A DNA stretch of 64,000 bases from JBBSEX01 sp038239345 (GTDB taxonomy: Bacteria > Acidobacteriota > Terriglobia > Bryobacterales > Bryobacteraceae): contig JBBSEX010000005.1 in the NCBI GenBank assembly GCA_038239345.1, positions 62,001 to 126,000 of the forward strand, read 5' to 3'. Shown piece after piece: positions 1-8,749 of the stretch. Both the position numbers and the translations under genes were made by a program. A model generated the notes under the pieces. That model ran no database searches and was not told the DNA's origin. It worked only from the letters and a program-made list of their open reading frames with translations. The number at the start of each line of letters is the position of its first letter. The stretch's first letter is position 1.

Positions 1-995
1 TGAATGGTCTGGCTCTGGCCCAAGCGGTGCGCAACCATCCGCGTTTATCGGAACTGCCCCTCATTCTGCTGACGTCCTCAATCGATAATGCCGAACGCGA
101 GCAGGCGCGGCTGTTGGGCTTCGCGGCCTGTCTGACTAAGCCGGTACGCCAAGGTCAGTTGATTTCGGCGGTTTCGGGTGCCTTAGGGTTAGGGGTCTCA
201 CGCCGAATGACCGATAGCCAGACAGCTCCGATTTCGCACTGTGGAGGGGATGTGCTTGTCGCCGAGGACAACCCGACCAATCAGCGGGTTGCCCGGCTGC
301 TGCTGGAACGTTTGGGGTGCCGCGTGGACATCGTATCGAATGGAAGAGAGGCTGTGGACGCCGTACGACGTGTACGCTATGATCTTGTCCTGATGGATTG
401 TCAGATGCCCGAGTTAGACGGCTACAGCGCAACTCGAGAAATTCGCGCCGCGGAAGCGCTTACCCGACGGCACACTCCGATCGTCGCCCTGACGGCAAAC
501 GCCCTGCAAGGGGAGAGCGAAACTTGCCTCGCTGCCGGAATGGACAGCTATCTATCCAAGCCGGTGAATGCAAATGAGCTCGCCGCGCTTGTTGCGCATT
601 GGGTCGCAAACAGAGCAGGTCCGCCCATGGAAACCCCGGCTGTCAGCCGGCGTGATGCCGCTCATATAGAAGCAAAGATCCAGGAACTGACTCGCGCCGG
701 GTTTGAGGAGCAGGACTTACGCGAGCTGATCGACGAGTTCCTTGCCACCACGCCGGCAATGCTGCAGAAACTTTCCGCCGCCCTTAGTGAAGAAGACATG
801 GACATCGCCGCCCGGGCCGCCCACGTGATGCGCGGTAGTTTGGGGAGTTTGGGCATGTGCGAATTGGCCAGCACTGTTGGCGCCTTGGAAGAACGCTGCC
901 GCCTTCAGGATCGTAGGGAAGCACAACGGCTCCTAGGAGGGATCGGAGCCGCATTCGCCGCCGGATGCGATACGCTCGTCGCGCAGAGGCCCTGA
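1..995 (+). CDS. Hybrid two-component signalling protein, C-terminal part (receiver-receiver-Hpt)
   Basis: The reading frame is open from base 3, so the N-terminus, probably a sensor and kinase core, lies outside the window. The visible part begins inside a receiver domain (NGLALAQAVR, then LPLILLTS and the KPV end). A complete second receiver follows, with acidic pocket VAEDN, phosphoacceptor Asp in LVLMDCQMPELDG and the Lys in YLSKPV. The last 110 residues form an Hpt domain with the phosphorylatable His in AAHVMRGSLGSLG. This is the usual tail of a BarA/ArcB-type hybrid kinase that passes phosphate His-Asp-His to a separate regulator, acting at the inner face of the membrane. A GTG at 27 could serve as a start but splits the first receiver, so it is rejected. 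The next gene begins 85 bases on, in the same direction, and may be part of the same signalling locus. Confidence 0.85.
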   Translation, partial: NGLALAQAVRNHPRLSELPLILLTSSIDNAEREQARLLGFAACLTKPVRQGQLISAVSGALGLGVSRRMTDSQTAPISHCGGDVLVAEDNPTNQRVARLLLERLGCRVDIVSNGREAVDAVRRVRYDLVLMDCQMPELDGYSATREIRAAEALTRRHTPIVALTANALQGESETCLAAGMDSYLSKPVNANELAALVAHWVANRAGPPMETPAVSRRDAAHIEAKIQELTRAGFEEQDLRELIDEFLATTPAMLQKLSAALSEEDMDIAARAAHVMRGSLGSLGMCELASTVGALEERCRLQDRREAQRLLGGIGAAFAAGCDTLVAQRP

Positions 996-1041
996 TCGCC
1001 CCATCGCCGTACACATCCGTAAAATCTCATAATCCACGCTG

Positions 1042-1054
1042 CTAACATCGTTAG
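1042..1054. promoter_or_regulatory. Short palindrome CTAAC-ATC-GTTAG before the sensor kinase
   Basis: A perfect 5-base inverted repeat with a 3-base centre lies about 27 bases before the ATG at 1081, in the leader of the beta-propeller kinase gene. It could be an operator or chance; no second copy was found. Confidence 0.2.
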
Positions 1055-1080
1055 ACCGCCCACATTTTGTCTAAGGAGTA

Positions 1081-4029
1081 ATGAATTACTCGATCGAAAT
1101 GATTCCGGCGATCCTAATCCTACTGGCTGCGTTCAGCGATGCGCGCGGAGCTATGCCACTGCAGCCGAGCCTCCGCGATTACGTCCATACGTCGTGGACG
1201 GAACACGACGGTGTCCCGCTCTCAGCCGTTGAGAGCATCGCCCAAACCACCGATGGCTACCTCTGGATCGAGACGATCGAAGAAGGATTACTCCGTTTCG
1301 ACGGGGTTCGTTTCGTCTCAATTCCTCCTCCTTGCGCGCGCCCGGCTCGAATAGCCGACCTTCAAAGCGATGGCGTAGGCGGCCTGTGGCTCTTCTGCTC
1401 CAGAGAGCTCTATCATCTAGACTCTTCCGGGCGATCGACCGCGATCAAAATTCCCTCTTTATCTACAAGGATGCCGACGGCCAGTCTGTTTCTCGACCGG
1501 CGGCGTCGGCTCTGGCTATGGGCTCGCTCCTTGACCTATGTTCGGTCCGACGGTTCGCAAGGTCCAGAAATTCCCGGCACGGAGCGTCCTTCCGACAGCA
1601 TGTTCGGCCATTTCGCGGAAGATGCGGAGGGCAGTCTGTGGTTCGCCACGAATCACGTCCTGCTACGCGTGCGCGACGATCGTGCGGAACGTGTGTTGAC
1701 GGGAACGTTTCTATCGGTGGCGCGTGCGAGTTCCGGCGGGATTTACGTTCTCCAAAGTAATTCCTTACTTCACCTGCGGGGCAACTCGATCTCTACGGTG
1801 GCGACATTCGACGCCGACCTGGTGCCCATGGCCGAAAGTATTCTTGAGGACACAAACGGCGGGATTTGGTTTGGAACCCGGAACCGCGGGCTGGCATTAA
1901 TCCGCGATGGCAAGATCCAAACTTTCGGCGCGGAGGAAGGGCTAGGGAGCGGACTCGTCGAAACCTTGTATGCAGATCGTGAAGGCACCATCTGGGCCGG
2001 TACGCCCTTCGGGTTGCACCGCTTTCGCGAGCCCCTCGCCTACCTGATGTCCGCGGCGGATGGCGTTCCGCCTGGTTTGCCCCGCTTCGTCTTTCAAGAT
2101 AGCCGCTATGGCTTGTGGGTAGGAACTGAGCTTCGAACTGTTCGCATCGATCGGAATCAGGGGCGCACAGAGCGGCTGGACTTTCGCTTCAATTCCATAG
2201 GCGAGGATAAGACAGGGCGAATCTGGACCGCCAAAGAGACCGACCTCGGCTACCTCGATGGGCGCCGCTTCGTTCCGGTCCGCGACTCCCGAGGCGAAGC
2301 TCTGACCGGCATCTACTCGCTGCGAGCCGACAACCAGGGCGACATGTGGGCGCTATCAGACGAAGGGCTCTATCGCGTCACCGCCGGTAAGCCCCATCTG
2401 GAGAGTCCGCCAATGCACTCTACCCGCTTTCTCGTCTCGAAGCAATTCGGCCTGTGGCTTAATCTTGGGACTCGGCTGCTGCAACGACTAGATGGAAGGG
2501 AGACTGTGTTCGATCGGCAATCACTACTGACTGAAGGATCGGTATACGCCATTTACGAAGACGGCGCGTCGATGTGGATCGGTGGGGAGAAGGGCCTATT
2601 CCGCCGGCGCAACGGGAAGTGGACGACCTGGACGCTGGACCAGGGCCTGCCCGGACGGGGCAGCGTGTTCGAAATTACTACCGACACGCAAGGCCGCTTA
2701 TGGCTGATGAGCGATGGCGGCATCCTCGTGCTTAACCGGGCGCAGCTTGATGAAACTCCAGATGGAGCACCCCGCCGTTTAGCTTATCTGCGCATCGGAA
2801 CTCTCGATCGGGTACTGCCGCACCGGGGCGGCATCGTTTTCTCGCCGCGAATAGCGCGTGGCCGCGACGAAAGACTGTTCTTCGTTACGAACGATTCGAT
2901 TGCCGTAGTGAATCCAGCGAACCTGAACGAGCAATCGTTTACGCCGCCCATTGTCCTTGAAAACGTGCTGGTAAATCGCCGTCCCGTGCTTTCCGGCGTC
3001 ACGCGATTCGTGGAACCGGAAGATGTGCAGTTCGAATATACTTCGCTCAGTCTCCGCAGTCCGGAAAATGTTCGCTTCCGTTATCTTCTGGAGGGCTACG
3101 ATAAAGATTGGATCGATGCCGGCGTCCAGCGGCGTGCCACCTATAGTTCATTGAAGCCGGGATCTTACCGCTTTCGGATAATCGGTTCGGGAAGCGAAGG
3201 CGTTTGGAATAACACCGGGGCTTCTTACGCGTTTCAAATAGCCGCACCTTTCTACAAGACTCCCCTATTCTTATTGGCCTTCGCAAGCGTTCTTGTTGCC
3301 ATCGGTTGGTTGATCGTTCGCTATCGCGTGCAACTGGCGGGGGAGCGCATCCGTTTGCGTCTGGAGGCGCGCGATGCGGAGCGTCTGCGAATCGCCCAGG
3401 AGATGCACGATAGCTTCCTGCAAGGGATTCAGGGAAGCGCGTTCATGGTTTACGCGGCGATGGAGAAAATGGATGAGCATCCATCCGAATCGCGCATTCT
3501 TCTGGATCGCGCGTTGAAGATTGTGGCGGAATCGACAGACGAAGCCCGACGCATGCTCTCTTCCTTGCGGGCCACGTCGAGGGCCAGCTCCCCGCCCGCG
3601 GAGCCGTTTATTGCCCGACTGGAATCTCTCGTCCGTCAGGAGTTGGTTTTGCACTCCGATCCGCCGCGCGTAACTGTGGAGGCAACCACTCCCCCGCGTG
3701 AACTGCAACCGGACACCGCCGAGGACGCTTACCTGATCGCAGCCGAAGCTTTACGGAATGCCTTGCGGCACTCGAAATCACAATCTATCCAGATAGGCGT
3801 TCAATTTTCGCCCGCCGAATTTGAGCTCATAGTCGCCGACGATGGTCTTGGTATCGCGGCCGAAATCTGCGAGCGAGGCCGGGAAGGACACTTCGGATTG
3901 CAGGGAATGCGGGAGCGGGCTAAGCGTCACGCGGGCGTCCTGACAATCATCAGCGGCGAAGAGCAAGGCACTCAACTCTGTCTTGTCCTACCGGCGAACA
4001 ACGCCTATCGGCAAGACAATCTTCGATAG
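1081..4029 (+). CDS. Beta-propeller sensor histidine kinase (Reg_prop, Y_Y_Y, HisKA_3, HATPase)
   Basis: Membrane-bound sensor kinase of 982 residues. A signal segment (about 1-24) is followed by a periplasmic sensor of beta-propeller repeats, seen as recurring GYLWIET, GSLWFAT, GGIWFGT, GTIWAGT and GRLWLMS blades to about residue 590. A Y_Y_Y module (about 635-720, FRYLLEGYDKDW and GSYRFRI) precedes one transmembrane helix (about 727-746). The cytoplasmic part has a NarX/LytS-type dimerisation motif with phospho-His 776 in AQEMHDSFLQGIQG and a C-terminal ATPase with DDGLGIA and GHFGLQGMRERA. Such proteins often sense polysaccharide breakdown products; the ligand here is not readable. The ATG has a good AAGGAG site 5 bases upstream. 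No partner LuxR-type regulator follows directly, so the output is unknown. Confidence 0.9.
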   Translation: MNYSIEMIPAILILLAAFSDARGAMPLQPSLRDYVHTSWTEHDGVPLSAVESIAQTTDGYLWIETIEEGLLRFDGVRFVSIPPPCARPARIADLQSDGVGGLWLFCSRELYHLDSSGRSTAIKIPSLSTRMPTASLFLDRRRRLWLWARSLTYVRSDGSQGPEIPGTERPSDSMFGHFAEDAEGSLWFATNHVLLRVRDDRAERVLTGTFLSVARASSGGIYVLQSNSLLHLRGNSISTVATFDADLVPMAESILEDTNGGIWFGTRNRGLALIRDGKIQTFGAEEGLGSGLVETLYADREGTIWAGTPFGLHRFREPLAYLMSAADGVPPGLPRFVFQDSRYGLWVGTELRTVRIDRNQGRTERLDFRFNSIGEDKTGRIWTAKETDLGYLDGRRFVPVRDSRGEALTGIYSLRADNQGDMWALSDEGLYRVTAGKPHLESPPMHSTRFLVSKQFGLWLNLGTRLLQRLDGRETVFDRQSLLTEGSVYAIYEDGASMWIGGEKGLFRRRNGKWTTWTLDQGLPGRGSVFEITTDTQGRLWLMSDGGILVLNRAQLDETPDGAPRRLAYLRIGTLDRVLPHRGGIVFSPRIARGRDERLFFVTNDSIAVVNPANLNEQSFTPPIVLENVLVNRRPVLSGVTRFVEPEDVQFEYTSLSLRSPENVRFRYLLEGYDKDWIDAGVQRRATYSSLKPGSYRFRIIGSGSEGVWNNTGASYAFQIAAPFYKTPLFLLAFASVLVAIGWLIVRYRVQLAGERIRLRLEARDAERLRIAQEMHDSFLQGIQGSAFMVYAAMEKMDEHPSESRILLDRALKIVAESTDEARRMLSSLRATSRASSPPAEPFIARLESLVRQELVLHSDPPRVTVEATTPPRELQPDTAEDAYLIAAEALRNALRHSKSQSIQIGVQFSPAEFELIVADDGLGIAAEICERGREGHFGLQGMRERAKRHAGVLTIISGEEQGTQLCLVLPANNAYRQDNLR

Positions 4030-4054
4030 CCGCGGCTGCCGGCGGACGCGAACC

Positions 4055-4495
4055 TTACTTCACTGGCTTCAAGGAATTCACCATCTGCTTGGCCGACTCT
4101 TCAAACGCCGCATTTTTGAAAGTAATCTGCGCCTCGCACACCGGGCTGCTGTTCATCGCCACGTACCACGAAGTTCCCGTTTGGCCCGGACCAGGTTGGG
4201 CGGCGAACCACGTGCGGCTACCCGATTCCTCGAAAATCTTTACGGGTTTGAACATCTCCTTGGCCATTTTCACAAGGTCGGCGTAGCTAACGCTCGCCGG
4301 CTTGTGGCTGAATACGACGCTTCCCTTTTTGTCCGCCGCGGTAAGACTGCTGGGCATGATCTTGTCCGCCGTCCACCCCGCGGGGACTGACAACTGGCAG
4401 AGTTGCTTGCGATCTTTTGCCACCTGCCAACCTGCCGGCGTCTGCGCCGCTGCGCTGAGCGCCCACAAGGCGATTATTCCTACAATAAGCTTCAT
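4055..4495 (-). CDS. Small secreted protein of unknown function
   Basis: A protein of 146 residues with an N-terminal signal peptide (MKLIVGIIALWALSAAAQTP, cut probably after AAA). The mature part begins GWQVAKDRKQLCQLSVPAGW and has two cysteines. The pattern of short strands resembles small secreted acidobacterial proteins that carry a PsbP/DUF1795-like fold, but I do not recognise the family with confidence. The frame also allows a GTG start at 4540 that would add 15 hydrophobic residues before this ATG; I prefer the ATG because it gives a normal signal peptide. Neither start has a clear ribosome site. The gene converges on the kinase gene with a 25-base gap. Confidence 0.6.
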   Translation of the reverse strand: MKLIVGIIALWALSAAAQTPAGWQVAKDRKQLCQLSVPAGWTADKIMPSSLTAADKKGSVVFSHKPASVSYADLVKMAKEMFKPVKIFEESGSRTWFAAQPGPGQTGTSWYVAMNSSPVCEAQITFKNAAFEESAKQMVNSLKPVK

Positions 4496-4590
4496 AGCCA
4501 GCAAGACTAACACAGCGATTATGCGAGTCGCCCCGCTCACCAGAAATTAATGGAACATCGGCTAGCAACATTTCGTTTTGTCAACACGCG

Positions 4591-5514
4591 ATGCGATTCA
4601 TCTTCCTATTCCTAAGCACGCTAATGGTGCAAGAGGTCCCCGCGCCCTCGATCAAAGTCGATGTGAATCTGGTCAACGTCGCATTCATTGCCCGCGACGC
4701 TTCCGGAACCCTGAACCGCAGTCTCACTAAAGACGACATCGACGTGTTTGAGGACGGCGTCAGGCAGGACGTCCAGTTCTTCAGCCGGTCTGACGATCTT
4801 CCCCTGCGCCTCGCTCTCATCGTCGATGCCAGCGACAGTCAGGATAAGTTTCTCAAGCAACATCGGCACGACCTGGAAGGCTTTGTCGCTGGTTCCATCA
4901 CACCTCGCGACCGCGCCCTTCTCGTTTGTTTCGGCAATCATGTTCGCCTCGTCAGCGGCTTCACCGCGTCGGCCCCCGGACTCATCGCCGCCCTGCATGA
5001 ATTTCAAAAAGGCAGCCATAAGTTCCCTGAACTCGAGCCCGATGAGACTCGCGTCGACGGTACCGCCTTGTTCGACGCCATCTATCTCACCGCCACTGAG
5101 AAATTGCGCCCCATCCCCGGCGAACGCAAGGCAATAATTCTCTTCAGCGATGGGGAAGACAATTCCAGCGCGCACGATTTGATGGACGCCATCGAAGCCG
5201 CGCAGTCCGCCAACTCCCCGATTTATACGGTCCGCTACACAGCTTCGAAACGAGGCGGTCTCACCGCCCGTAATCGTTATGGTATCCGCGAAATGGACCG
5301 CTTCGCCCACGAAACGGGCGCCGCTTCCTTTGATGCCTCGAAGAAAGATCTAGCCGAATGCCTGCGTCAGGTGGGTGAAGAATTAAGAGCTACGTACGAG
5401 GTTGGATACACCAGCCGAAACCCTGTGCGTGATGGCGTGTTCCGAAAGGTAGTGATCCGTCCTAAGCATGAGGGTATCGTCGTCCGCGCCAAATCCGGAT
5501 ACTATGCGCGATAA
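4591..5514 (+). CDS. VWFA-related domain protein, acidobacterial type
   Basis: Protein of 307 residues matching the VWFA-related family (TIGR03436) that is strongly expanded in Acidobacteriota. A short hydrophobic leader (about 1-14) is followed by the family's N-terminal strand block (VDVNLVNVAFIARD, then LTKDDIDVFEDGV). The von Willebrand A domain starts at LRLALIVDASDSQ, whose D-x-S-x-S-like loop resembles a metal-ion-dependent adhesion site, and continues through the AIILFSDGEDNSS strand-loop. The end, ELRATYEVGYTSRNP to the terminal strand, is the usual closing segment. Such proteins are presumed to be exported and to bind protein or matrix; no substrate is known. The gene stands alone, convergent with the response regulator downstream. 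Confidence 0.85.
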   Translation: MRFIFLFLSTLMVQEVPAPSIKVDVNLVNVAFIARDASGTLNRSLTKDDIDVFEDGVRQDVQFFSRSDDLPLRLALIVDASDSQDKFLKQHRHDLEGFVAGSITPRDRALLVCFGNHVRLVSGFTASAPGLIAALHEFQKGSHKFPELEPDETRVDGTALFDAIYLTATEKLRPIPGERKAIILFSDGEDNSSAHDLMDAIEAAQSANSPIYTVRYTASKRGGLTARNRYGIREMDRFAHETGAASFDASKKDLAECLRQVGEELRATYEVGYTSRNPVRDGVFRKVVIRPKHEGIVVRAKSGYYAR

Positions 5515-5534
5515 GCGGCCCAATCGGCGATGGT

Positions 5535-6242
5535 CTAGGCGGAGACGGTCTCTACCTCAGCGGCTTCAATGTTGAAGCTATAGCCGAATCCCCGCACCGA
5601 GCGGATGAAGTTGGGGTTCGCCGGATCGCCTTCAATTTTCTGCCGAAGGCGCAAGATGTACACGTCAACCGTGCGGTCTGTCACTGCGCGGTCATGTCCC
5701 CACACGGCGTCCAGCAATTGCTCACGGCTGAACACGACGCCCGGCCGGCTCATGAGAAATTCAAGCAAACGAAATTCCGTCGCCGTCAGTGTTAGTTCGG
5801 AGCCGCGCAAATGGACACGGCAACTATTGCGATCGAGTTCCAAGCTCCCCGATTTCAAAAGCTTGGTCGGCGCCGCTTGTCCGCGAAAATGGATCTTAAT
5901 CCTGGCGATCAGTTCGCGAATAAAAAATGGCTTAACGATATAGTCGTTCGCGCCCAGTTCCAAGCCGACAATCCGGTCGGTTTCCGAGGCCCTCGCCGTC
6001 AAAAAAATTACCGGAATATGGGCCAGTTCAGAATGGTTCCGAATGCTCTTGCAAATCTCCAGGCCATCGGAATCGGGGAGCATGATGTCGAGGATGATCA
6101 GGTCAGGACGTTCTCGACGGCAAAGCTCAATTGCGCCTCGCCCAGTTTGCGCGCCGGCAAATCCGAAGCCTTCCTTCTCCAAGTTATATTTCAGCAAAGA
6201 GAAGAGATCCGCGTCGTCTTCAATCAGTACAATCTTCTTCAT
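5535..6242 (-). CDS. phoB: PhoB-type response regulator (OmpR family)
   Basis: OmpR/PhoB-family regulator of 235 residues. The receiver has the acidic pair in IEDD (9-10), phosphoacceptor Asp52 in LIILDIMLPDSDG, the Thr in LTARA and Lys104 in YIVKPF. The C-terminal winged helix-turn-helix runs from about 130 to 225 (RLLEFLMSRPGVVFSREQLL and the wing SVRGFGYSF). It lies just after phoU and the pst genes on the same strand, so PhoB is the natural reading: phosphorylated under phosphate limitation it would activate the pst operon. The likely partner kinase is the PhoR-type protein at 14835-16487. The leader carries a candidate 11-base-period repeat (6265-6286), suggesting self-regulation. Confidence 0.88.
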   Translation of the reverse strand: MKKIVLIEDDADLFSLLKYNLEKEGFGFAGAQTGRGAIELCRRERPDLIILDIMLPDSDGLEICKSIRNHSELAHIPVIFLTARASETDRIVGLELGANDYIVKPFFIRELIARIKIHFRGQAAPTKLLKSGSLELDRNSCRVHLRGSELTLTATEFRLLEFLMSRPGVVFSREQLLDAVWGHDRAVTDRTVDVYILRLRQKIEGDPANPNFIRSVRGFGYSFNIEAAEVETVSA

Positions 6243-6264
6243 GGCTCTTTAAATGTAATTCGGT

Positions 6265-6286
6265 AATCGTTACAGAGAGATTACTG
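6265..6286 (-). promoter_or_regulatory. Candidate Pho-box-like direct repeat upstream of the PhoB-type regulator
   Basis: On the minus strand two 11-base units follow each other, CAGTAATCTCT and CTGTAACGATT, sharing C-N-GTAA and a final T. Tandem 11-base half-sites are the known architecture of PhoB-binding sites. The unit is about 23 bases before the regulator's ATG. The core TGTAACGATT also occurs before the porin gene. Assignment is inference. Confidence 0.4.
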
Positions 6287-6336
6287 GTCGGTTAATTTTA
6301 GGCGTTGTGGCGGATCATCTCGCCAGCTCAGTTCGT

Positions 6337-6996
6337 TCACATTTTTTCCGCGTGGTGGCGAACGTCCACCCCGTGGATCATGTACACCACATCCTCGGCG
6401 ATATTGGTAGCGTGGTCGGCGATGCGTTCCAGATTACGCGCGACGAAGATCAAATCAAGCGCTTCGGGGATTGCTTCCGGTTCTTTCTGCATATGAGCCA
6501 CAAGCTCCTGATAGGCGGTGTCGCGCAAGCTGTCGATCACATCGTCGGACTCAAGAACGTTGCGGGCGAGGTCGAGGTCTCTTTTTGAAAACGCATCCAG
6601 GCTCTTGCGGACCATGGCTTCCACCAGCTTCGCCATGTGCGGGATATCCACGGGTAGTTGCCGCATGGGCCGTTCCATCAGGGAGATGGCGCGCTTTACC
6701 ATGTTCACAGCCAGATCGCCCATGCGTTCCAGATCGCCATTGATCTTCATCGCGGCGGTCAGAAATCGAAGATCTTTCGCCATGGGCTGTTGCAAGGCCA
6801 GCAGACGCGTAGCTAGCCGATCGATCTCCATCTCCATGACGTTGATGCGATCCTCGTTCTTCATTACCTGGATGGCCTGCTTTTCGTCGCGATCCACCAG
6901 GGAGCGTACGCTGGCATGCACCGAAGCCTCAACAAGGCCGGCCATTTCCAGCAGCTTATTCTGCAATTCGTTCAGTTCTTCAATGAAGTGACGCAC
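6337..6996 (-). CDS. phoU: Phosphate signalling complex protein PhoU
   Basis: All-helical protein of 219 residues with the two PhoU three-helix repeats (about 15-105 and 118-205). Each repeat contains the family's metal-binding E/D-x3-D pattern, seen as MEIDRLATRLL and NLERIADHATNIAEDVVY. PhoU sits in the cytoplasm, touches PstB and PhoR and holds the Pho response off when phosphate is plentiful. The start is GTG; an AAGGA element lies about 13 bases upstream. It follows pstB with a 65-base gap and precedes the phoB-type gene, the common Pho regulon order. Confidence 0.93.
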   Translation of the reverse strand: MRHFIEELNELQNKLLEMAGLVEASVHASVRSLVDRDEKQAIQVMKNEDRINVMEMEIDRLATRLLALQQPMAKDLRFLTAAMKINGDLERMGDLAVNMVKRAISLMERPMRQLPVDIPHMAKLVEAMVRKSLDAFSKRDLDLARNVLESDDVIDSLRDTAYQELVAHMQKEPEAIPEALDLIFVARNLERIADHATNIAEDVVYMIHGVDVRHHAEKM

Positions 6997-7061
6997 GGCT
7001 TAATTGTTTCCTTCTTGTAGCCGATCCAGTGCCCTAAAACCGCGGGTTGGTGCTCGCGCGA

Positions 7062-7913
7062 TTAACCGAAACGGCCAGTGATGTAATCTTCCGTTTCTTT
7101 CTTCGACGGAGTCTTGAAGATCTTCTCGGTATGATCGAATTCGATCATCTTGCCCAGAAGAAAGAATCCCGTGTATTCGGCCACGCGCGCGGCCTGCTGC
7201 ATGTTATGCGTGACAATCACCAGGGTGCAGGATTTCTTCAACTCGAAGAGAAGTTCTTCGATCTTCGCCGTGGCGATCGGATCCAGCGCGGAACAAGGTT
7301 CGTCAAGCAGCAGTACTTCCGGATCCACCGCCAGTGCGCGGGCGATGCAAAGCCGCTGCTGTTGGCCGCCGGAAAGCGCGAAGGCCGACTTATGCAGTTC
7401 GTCTTTTACTTCGTCCCAAATCGCCGCCCGGCGCAAACTCCGCTCCACGGTTTCATCCAATTGACGGCGTCCCTGTCCGCCGTTCAACTTCGGACCATAG
7501 GCGATGTTTTCGTAAATCGATTTCGGAAAAGGATTGGACTTTTGAAACACCATCCCCACCCGGCGGCGCAAGGCTACGACGTCCATTTCCAGAACGTTGT
7601 CGCCGTCCAGGACGACGTGGCCTTCGGCCCGAGCCTTGGGGACGGTCTCATACATTCGGTTTAGCGTTCGCAAAAACGTGGACTTACCGCAACCCGACGG
7701 GCCGATCAGCGCAGTTACCTGATTGGTGGGGACTTCCAGGTTGATGTCGAACAGACGCTGCGTCTGTCCGTAGAAAAATTGCAGATCCTTGACAAGCAGT
7801 TTAGAAACGAAATCCTTGGGCTTATTAAAAGTCGCGCTGCGAGTTGGATTCATAGCTTGCGCCGCGGCTTTCGTGCCGGATGATGGATTCGGCGGAGTAG
7901 GCGTGGTCAACAT
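7062..7913 (-). CDS. pstB: Phosphate ABC transporter ATP-binding protein PstB
   Basis: ATPase of the PstSCAB high-affinity phosphate importer, 283 residues from the chosen start. It has Walker A GPSGCGKST, the Q-loop GMVFQKSNPFPKS typical of PstB, signature LSGGQQQRL, Walker B VLLLDEPCSALD and the switch His in VIVTHNMQQA. The frame continues upstream inside pstA, but the ATG at 7913 shares one base with the pstA stop codon (TAATG), which indicates translational coupling and fixes the start. The N-terminal 40 residues before KLLVKDLQFFYG are a low-complexity Pro/Thr-rich extension not needed for the fold. Acts at the inner face of the cytoplasmic membrane. Confidence 0.95.
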   Translation of the reverse strand: MLTTPTPPNPSSGTKAAAQAMNPTRSATFNKPKDFVSKLLVKDLQFFYGQTQRLFDINLEVPTNQVTALIGPSGCGKSTFLRTLNRMYETVPKARAEGHVVLDGDNVLEMDVVALRRRVGMVFQKSNPFPKSIYENIAYGPKLNGGQGRRQLDETVERSLRRAAIWDEVKDELHKSAFALSGGQQQRLCIARALAVDPEVLLLDEPCSALDPIATAKIEELLFELKKSCTLVIVTHNMQQAARVAEYTGFFLLGKMIEFDHTEKIFKTPSKKETEDYITGRFG

Positions 7914-8749
7914 TAGATAGCTTTCCTTGACAGGATCAATCGAGCGGAAATATTGATCAGCAACATGAGCCCCAACAGAACTAACGCCGCGGCCCATGCC
8001 TGCCGATGCCAATCCTCATAAGGACTGATGGCATAAGTGTAAATCATTACGGGAAGAGCCGCTGTCGGCTCATTAAATCCGTGGCTCCAATAGCGATTGC
8101 TAAAACTGGTGAACAACAGGGGAGCCGTTTCACCAGCCACCCGCGCGATGCCCAGGATCGCCCCGGTCATGATACCGCGCATGGCAGCCGGAACGACGAC
8201 ACTGATGATCGATTTCCACTTGCTTGCCCCGAGCGCTAAGGATCCCTCGCGCAAACTTTTCGGGACAGCCCGAAGAAACTGTTCCGTACTGCGCGTGGTG
8301 ATCGGAATCAACATGAAGCCCAAAGCCATGCCGCCGGCGAGAACGGAAAAATGACCCATGGTCATTACGACGATGCCATATGCGAAAATTCCAACCACGA
8401 TCGATGGCACGCCGTTCAACAGGTCATTCACGTAGCGAACCGCGAAGGCAAAACTTCTTCCATCGTACTCCGAGAGGTAAATTCCGGTGATGAAGCCGAT
8501 CGGCAATCCAAAGAGAGCTGCAATCAAAAGTAACTTGGCGCTGCCGACAATCGCATTCGCCATGCCCCCGCCCACTTCGCCGACGGGCTTCGGCAGTTGG
8601 GTAAAGAAATCCCAGTTAATCGATTTGCCACCGTTGTAAATCAAGTATCCAAGAATGAAGAAAAGAACGGCGATGGTGGCCACCGTGCACAATCCGGTGA
8701 TTCCGAACATCAGGTTATTAACCAGCTTGCGGCTCGCGTAGCTCTGCAT
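7913..8749 (-). CDS. pstA: Phosphate ABC transporter permease PstA
   Basis: Inner-membrane permease of 278 residues with about six transmembrane helices. The first is about 17-38 and the last ends at ALVLLGLMLLINISARLI. The EAA-type cytoplasmic loop that docks on PstB is visible as SLREGSLALGASKWKSIISVVVPAAMRGIMTG. With PstC it forms the channel for phosphate delivered by PstS. The ATG overlaps the pstC stop codon by one base (TGATG), and its own stop overlaps the pstB start, so pstC, pstA and pstB are translationally coupled. Confidence 0.95.
   Translation of the reverse strand: MQSYASRKLVNNLMFGITGLCTVATIAVLFFILGYLIYNGGKSINWDFFTQLPKPVGEVGGGMANAIVGSAKLLLIAALFGLPIGFITGIYLSEYDGRSFAFAVRYVNDLLNGVPSIVVGIFAYGIVVMTMGHFSVLAGGMALGFMLIPITTRSTEQFLRAVPKSLREGSLALGASKWKSIISVVVPAAMRGIMTGAILGIARVAGETAPLLFTSFSNRYWSHGFNEPTAALPVMIYTYAISPYEDWHRQAWAAALVLLGLMLLINISARLILSRKAI

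Noticed and set aside
4621..5310. Open frame of 229 codons antisense to the VWFA gene
   Set aside because: It lies wholly opposite a well-supported gene and has no recognisable motif or ribosome site; codon shadowing in GC-rich DNA explains it.
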